Made by a program: the position numbers and the translations under genes. From assembly GCF_021172065.1 (NCBI RefSeq), contig NZ_CP087880.1:3634583-3698582 (forward strand): 64,000 bases of DNA, given 5' to 3'. The notes beneath the pieces are model-generated. The model ran no database searches. It worked only from the letters and a program-made list of their open reading frames with translations, and was not told where the DNA came from. The DNA is from Pseudocitrobacter corydidari (GTDB lineage Bacteria > Pseudomonadota > Gammaproteobacteria > Enterobacterales > Enterobacteriaceae). Positions 60,537 to 64,000 of the stretch are shown in pieces. The number at the start of each line of letters is the position of its first letter. The first letter of the stretch is position 1.

Positions 60537-61640
60537 TTACTTGGTTAAGTTTTGTGTTTTGCCACTGTTGCGGCGCATTCTGCGCTTCACGCGTTTGATA
60601 AAACGCGCCACTTTCCACGCTCTTTTGATGCAGTAACCATACAGGAAAAAAGCAGCCAAAAATAATATCAGCATGGCCCATTCCGGCACGATGTGAGTAT
60701 ACTCCGCGGCCACACCAATGGAGGCCAGAAGCGCAGCGGCAAGCGTAATTAGGACAAATGCCTGACGGGAAGTAAAACCGGCGCGCATGATCAGGTGATG
60801 AATGTGCTGGCGGTCTGGAGAGAATGGGCTCATCCCTTTGCGCAGACGACGATACATGATGGCAACCATGTCCATCAACGGAATCGCAATAATCCACAAG
60901 GCCGTAACCGGACTAATCGGGTGACGTTGACCCTGCGTGGTTTCCAGCAGGATCCAGATAACGGTAAAGCCGATAAGCGTACTGCCCGCATCGCCCATAA
61001 AGACTTTATAGCGGCGGCCCAGAATACCGAGGTTAAGCATGATATACGGCAGAATGGCGGCGATCATCGCAAAGCACCACATCGCCAGGCTGGTCTGTCC
61101 GTCAAACCACAGAATCAGTCCCATCGCCGCAAAGGAGACGCAGGAAAGCCCGCCCAGCAGGCCATCAATACCATCCACCATATTAAAGGCGTTGATGGCG
61201 GCCCACACGGCGAACAGCGTCAGGAAGAAACCGAACGGCCCCAACACCAGCTCCCAGGAACCAAAGATATAGCCCAGGCTGCTAAGATAGAGTTTGCCCA
61301 CCACCATCATCACGATGCCGATCAGCGCCTGAATCGTGGCGCGAATTTTGACACTGATGTCAAAGCGGTCATCCAGCGCGCCGATAAAGACCAGAACGCC
61401 GGCACAGGCCAGGTAGAGTTCAGCGTGAGGGATGTAGTAGTCCACGATACCGAAGGTGAAGCAGATCCCTGCGTACACAGAAATCCCGCCAACCAGCGGA
61501 ATTAATCCCTGGTGACGCTTACGGTAGTTAGGTTTGTCCACCAAACCCACTTTTTTCGCTGCTTTGCGCGCAAAAAAGAGGAACAGGGTCGTGAACAAGA
61601 AAATACTGATCAGATCAGCACCGACGGTCAGCAAACTCAC
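60537..61640 (-). CDS. wecA: WecA, GlcNAc-1-phosphate transferase
   Basis: WecA transfers GlcNAc-1-phosphate to undecaprenyl phosphate and starts ECA and, in many strains, O-antigen synthesis. The 367 residues have about eleven membrane helices. Catalytic motifs are GALDDRFD (Asp90-Asp91), NAFNMVDGIDGLLGG and the cytoplasmic HIHHL (about residues 279-283). The start is GTG at 61640 (reading SLLTVGADLISIFLF), as in E. coli. It is the first gene of the ECA operon. Confidence 0.96.
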   Translation of the reverse strand: MSLLTVGADLISIFLFTTLFLFFARKAAKKVGLVDKPNYRKRHQGLIPLVGGISVYAGICFTFGIVDYYIPHAELYLACAGVLVFIGALDDRFDISVKIRATIQALIGIVMMVVGKLYLSSLGYIFGSWELVLGPFGFFLTLFAVWAAINAFNMVDGIDGLLGGLSCVSFAAMGLILWFDGQTSLAMWCFAMIAAILPYIMLNLGILGRRYKVFMGDAGSTLIGFTVIWILLETTQGQRHPISPVTALWIIAIPLMDMVAIMYRRLRKGMSPFSPDRQHIHHLIMRAGFTSRQAFVLITLAAALLASIGVAAEYTHIVPEWAMLILFLAAFFLYGYCIKRAWKVARFIKRVKRRMRRNSGKTQNLTK

Positions 61641-61877
61641 AATATATACTCGCAGAGAATATTAATAGCGAAAGTATACCCACGATAGGCCTTTATCAGA
61701 AGAGGAAGTCGGATGAGATTTGCCAAAAATCGACTGATTTACAACCAATTCTACGAACAAAGCAATCCTGTCGCCGTAAAGGATAACTATCAGTGATAAA
61801 TTTGTTATTAATTGACAGTATGGAACTGCAAAACAAAAACGCCACGCAAAGCGTGGCGTTTTTCTACTCAACGATGT
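61641..61877 (-). other. rho-wecA intergenic region with terminator and ECA promoter
   Basis: The 3' part of rho is followed by a strong terminator (61831-61863). The remaining 190 bp must hold the promoter of the ECA operon; TATACT near 61674 on the minus strand is a possible -10 without a convincing -35. No gene was seen. Confidence 0.5.
61831..61863 (-). terminator. Rho-independent terminator after rho
   Basis: AAAAACGCCACGC and GCGTGGCGTTTTT make a long stem (61835-61863) with a short loop, followed on the minus strand by TGTTTTG. It lies 15 bp past the rho stop. Confidence 0.9.
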
Positions 61878-63137
61878 TTACGAACGTTTCATCATGTCGA
61901 AGAAGTCGTCGTTGGTTTTGGTCATCGCCAGTTTATTGATGAGGAATTCCATCGCATCGATTTCGCCCATCGGGTGAATGATTTTGCGCAGGATCCACAT
62001 TTTCTGCAGCTCTTCCTGAGTGGTGAGCAGCTCTTCTTTACGGGTACCGGAACGGTTGTAGTCGATAGCCGGGAAGACGCGTTTTTCAGCAATCTTACGA
62101 GAGAGGTGCAGTTCCATGTTGCCTGTACCTTTAAACTCTTCGTAGATAACTTCGTCCATTTTGGAACCGGTATCGATCAGCGCCGTGGCGATGATGGTCA
62201 GGCTGCCGCCCTCTTCCACGTTACGCGCGGCACCGAAGAAGCGTTTCGGACGATGCAGGGCGTTGGCGTCCACACCACCGGTCAACACTTTACCGGAAGC
62301 CGGTACGACGGTGTTGTAGGCACGCGCCAGACGGGTAATGGAGTCGAGCAGGATGATCACGTCTTTCTTGTGCTCAACCAGGCGTTTCGCCTTCTCGATA
62401 ACCATTTCCGCAACCTGAACGTGGCGAGATGCCGGTTCGTCAAAGGTAGAAGCGACAACTTCACCTTTCACCAGACGCTGCATCTCGGTCACTTCTTCCG
62501 GACGTTCGTCAATCAGCAGTACCATCAGTACGCAGTCTGGGTGGTTGTAAGCGATGCTCTGCGCGATGTTCTGCAGCAGCATGGTTTTACCGGCTTTCGG
62601 CGGTGCCACAATCAGACCACGCTGACCACGGCCAATTGGCGAGGCCAAATCGAGCACACGTGCGGTTAAATCTTCGGTAGAACCGTTACCACGTTCCATG
62701 CGCAGACGAGAGTTTGCGTGCAGCGGGGTCAAGTTCTCGAACAGGATCTTGTTGCGCGAGTTTTCCGGCTTATCGTAGTTAACTTCGTTAACTTTCAACA
62801 GCGCAAAGTAACGCTCACCCTCTTTCGGAGGACGAATCTTACCAGAGATGGTATCACCTGTGCGGAGGTTGAAACGGCGGATTTGGCTGGGGGAAACGTA
62901 GATGTCATCAGGACCGGCGAGGTAGGAGCTGTCTGCAGAGCGGAGGAAACCAAATCCATCCTGCAATATCTCCAGTACGCCATCACCAAAGATATCTTCG
63001 CCACTCTTTGCGTGCTGCTTCAGGATGGCAAAAATAATGTCCTGCTTGCGCATACGAGCCTGGTTTTCCAGCCCCATATTTTCGCCGAGAGTGATCAGCT
63101 CAGAAACCGGCGTATTCTTTAATTCGGTAAGATTCAT
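61878..63137 (-). CDS. rho: Transcription termination factor Rho
   Basis: Rho is the hexameric RNA helicase/translocase that ends transcription at rut sites. The 419 residues from the ATG at 63137 ([20 protein letters not shown]) are nearly identical to E. coli. The N-terminal RNA-binding domain has DGFGFLR; Walker A is APPKAGKT (about 178-185), followed by [14 protein letters not shown] and [13 protein letters not shown]. The start 24 codons upstream in the same frame is not conserved. Rho is autoregulated in its leader. Confidence 0.99.
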   Translation of the reverse strand: MNLTELKNTPVSELITLGENMGLENQARMRKQDIIFAILKQHAKSGEDIFGDGVLEILQDGFGFLRSADSSYLAGPDDIYVSPSQIRRFNLRTGDTISGKIRPPKEGERYFALLKVNEVNYDKPENSRNKILFENLTPLHANSRLRMERGNGSTEDLTARVLDLASPIGRGQRGLIVAPPKAGKTMLLQNIAQSIAYNHPDCVLMVLLIDERPEEVTEMQRLVKGEVVASTFDEPASRHVQVAEMVIEKAKRLVEHKKDVIILLDSITRLARAYNTVVPASGKVLTGGVDANALHRPKRFFGAARNVEEGGSLTIIATALIDTGSKMDEVIYEEFKGTGNMELHLSRKIAEKRVFPAIDYNRSGTRKEELLTTQEELQKMWILRKIIHPMGEIDAMEFLINKLAMTKTNDDFFDMMKRS

Positions 63138-63468
63138 AATGGTGTGGGTTCTTAAACTCGGGGTAATACTCGAACTTAATGTTGTGAATGGTATGGCAGG
63201 GTCATCCATGCCTGTTTACGGCCATCAACTCATGTCTGTTCGCGGTCTGGTAACAAGAGCGTACACAGAGCTGAAACGACAAGACGGAAAGAGTGACAAG
63301 CCAGGAATCTGTCAACTTCACGCGTTGTACCAACGGGAAGTATCGGGTCGAACAAGATTCAAACAAAGATATGTTTAAAACGAAGTCAAAGTTAACTTAG
63401 CACGACTGAAGCCGGGCGTCCAGAGTCCTGGCTATTTTAGGACCACTGCACGCCCGTATAAGGATCTC
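63138..63468 (-). promoter_or_regulatory. rho leader with a decayed rhoL frame
   Basis: The 331-bp leader between trxA and rho resembles the E. coli leader that encodes the 33-residue peptide RhoL. The frame homologous to the RhoL C-terminal part ends here as RTDMS near 63230-63220, but the codon upstream of the homologous stretch is an in-frame TGA and no ATG precedes it, so the peptide seems not to be made. No other gene was seen. Confidence 0.45.
63413..63456 (-). terminator. Structured element after trxA
   Basis: GGGCGT (63414-63419) and ACGCCC (63450-63455) enclose an inner GTCC/GGAC pairing, giving a branched hairpin about 13 bp past the trxA stop. There is no strong T run, so it may act as a terminator or as a 3' protective structure. 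Confidence 0.4.
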
Positions 63469-63798
63469 TTACGCCAGGTTAGCGTCGAGGAACTCTTTCA
63501 GCTGACCTTTGGACAGTGCGCCCACTTTGGTTGCAGCCACTTCGCCGTTTTTGAACAGCAGCAGGGTTGGGATACCACGAATGCCATACTTCGGCGCGGT
63601 GCCCGGGTTCTGATCGATGTTCAGTTTAGCAACGGTCAGTTTACCCTGATACTCGTCAGCGATTTCATCCAGAATCGGGGCGATCATTTTGCACGGACCA
63701 CACCACTCTGCCCAGAAATCGACGAGTGTCAGCCCGTCAGCTTTGAGTACGTCCGTGTCAAAACTGTCGTCAGTCAGGTGAATAATTTTATCGCTCAT
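63469..63798 (-). CDS. trxA: Thioredoxin 1
   Basis: TrxA is the main cytosolic thiol-disulfide reductant, used by ribonucleotide reductase and PAPS reductase and recycled by TrxB. The ATG at 63798 ([18 protein letters not shown]) gives 109 residues as in E. coli. The active site WCGPC is at about 32-36 and the cis-proline lies in [11 protein letters not shown]. An in-frame start 16 codons upstream has no support. It is divergent from rhlB. Confidence 0.98.
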   Translation of the reverse strand: MSDKIIHLTDDSFDTDVLKADGLTLVDFWAEWCGPCKMIAPILDEIADEYQGKLTVAKLNIDQNPGTAPKYGIRGIPTLLLFKNGEVAATKVGALSKGQLKEFLDANLA

Positions 63799-63940
63799 AT
63801 ATAACTCCACAGGAATAAGCCTGATGTGTTGTGTAGCATTAATCAACGGCGTGTTGATTCTACTTTCGCCAACAAAGGTTGACGTTATTTCACCGGATAC
63901 GCTTTCTTAATGCAATAGTAAGCTGATATTCTACCACACT

Positions 63941-64000
63941 ATGAGCAAAACACATTTAACAGAACAGAAGTTTTCCGACTTCGCCCTGCATCCGAAGGTG
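63941..64000 (+). CDS. rhlB: RhlB, DEAD-box RNA helicase (5' end only)
   Basis: Only the first 20 codons fit in the window (reading [20 protein letters not shown]), identical to the E. coli RhlB N-terminus, including the Q-motif region start. RhlB is the RNA helicase of the degradosome. The gene continues beyond base 64000. Confidence 0.93.

Overview
The window is a typical enterobacterial chromosome segment. Gene content and order match the tatA-ubiB to trxA-rhlB region of Escherichia coli almost gene for gene, read in the opposite orientation to the usual E. coli map. Predicted proteins resemble remembered E. coli sequences closely, but start choices and intergenic regions differ and GC content looks higher, which suggests a related genus of the Enterobacteriaceae (for example Enterobacter, Leclercia or Citrobacter-like). 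The genus cannot be fixed from the sequence alone.

Layout from left to right. 1-5.5 kb: the ubiquinone genes ubiE-ubiJ-ubiB, then rmuC and udp, all on the minus strand. 5.7-12.7 kb: ysgA, metE/metR (divergent, with MetJ boxes), yigM (biotin uptake), yigL and pldB. 12.7-15.1 kb: the amino-acid exporters rhtB and rhtC, separated here by an inserted Rpn-family nuclease gene that seems to carry an internal in-frame start for a small C-terminal product. 15.1-19.6 kb: recQ, pldA, yigI, rarD. 19.6-20.4 kb: an AT-rich island with two small divergent membrane-protein genes. 20.5-27.5 kb: corA with its CorL leader peptide, then uvrD-yigB-xerC-yigA-dapF-yifL, with a LexA box ahead of uvrD.

27.6-35.4 kb is the main accessory region: five tandem exported proteins with DKNYY-type repeats, inserted between yifL and cyaY, genes that are neighbours in E. 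coli. The fifth looks like a fusion of a gene-3 copy with the C-terminal part of a gene-4 copy. It is the best candidate for an undescribed system in the window.

35.4-43 kb: cyaY, cyaA (UUG start, CRP site upstream) and the haem operon hemCDXY. The small RNA GlmZ lies antisense-oriented between hemY and aslA. 43.6-46.6 kb: a serine-type sulfatase (aslA) facing its likely radical-SAM activating enzyme (aslB). 46.7-48.7 kb: the argX-hisR-leuT-proM tRNA operon with a stable-RNA type promoter, and yifK. 48.8-61.6 kb: the complete enterobacterial common antigen operon wecA-wzzE-wecBC-rffGH-wecDE-wzxE-wecF-wzyE-wecG, tightly packed with start/stop overlaps. 61.8-64 kb: rho, trxA and the first 20 codons of rhlB. 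No prophage, insertion sequence or CRISPR array was seen.
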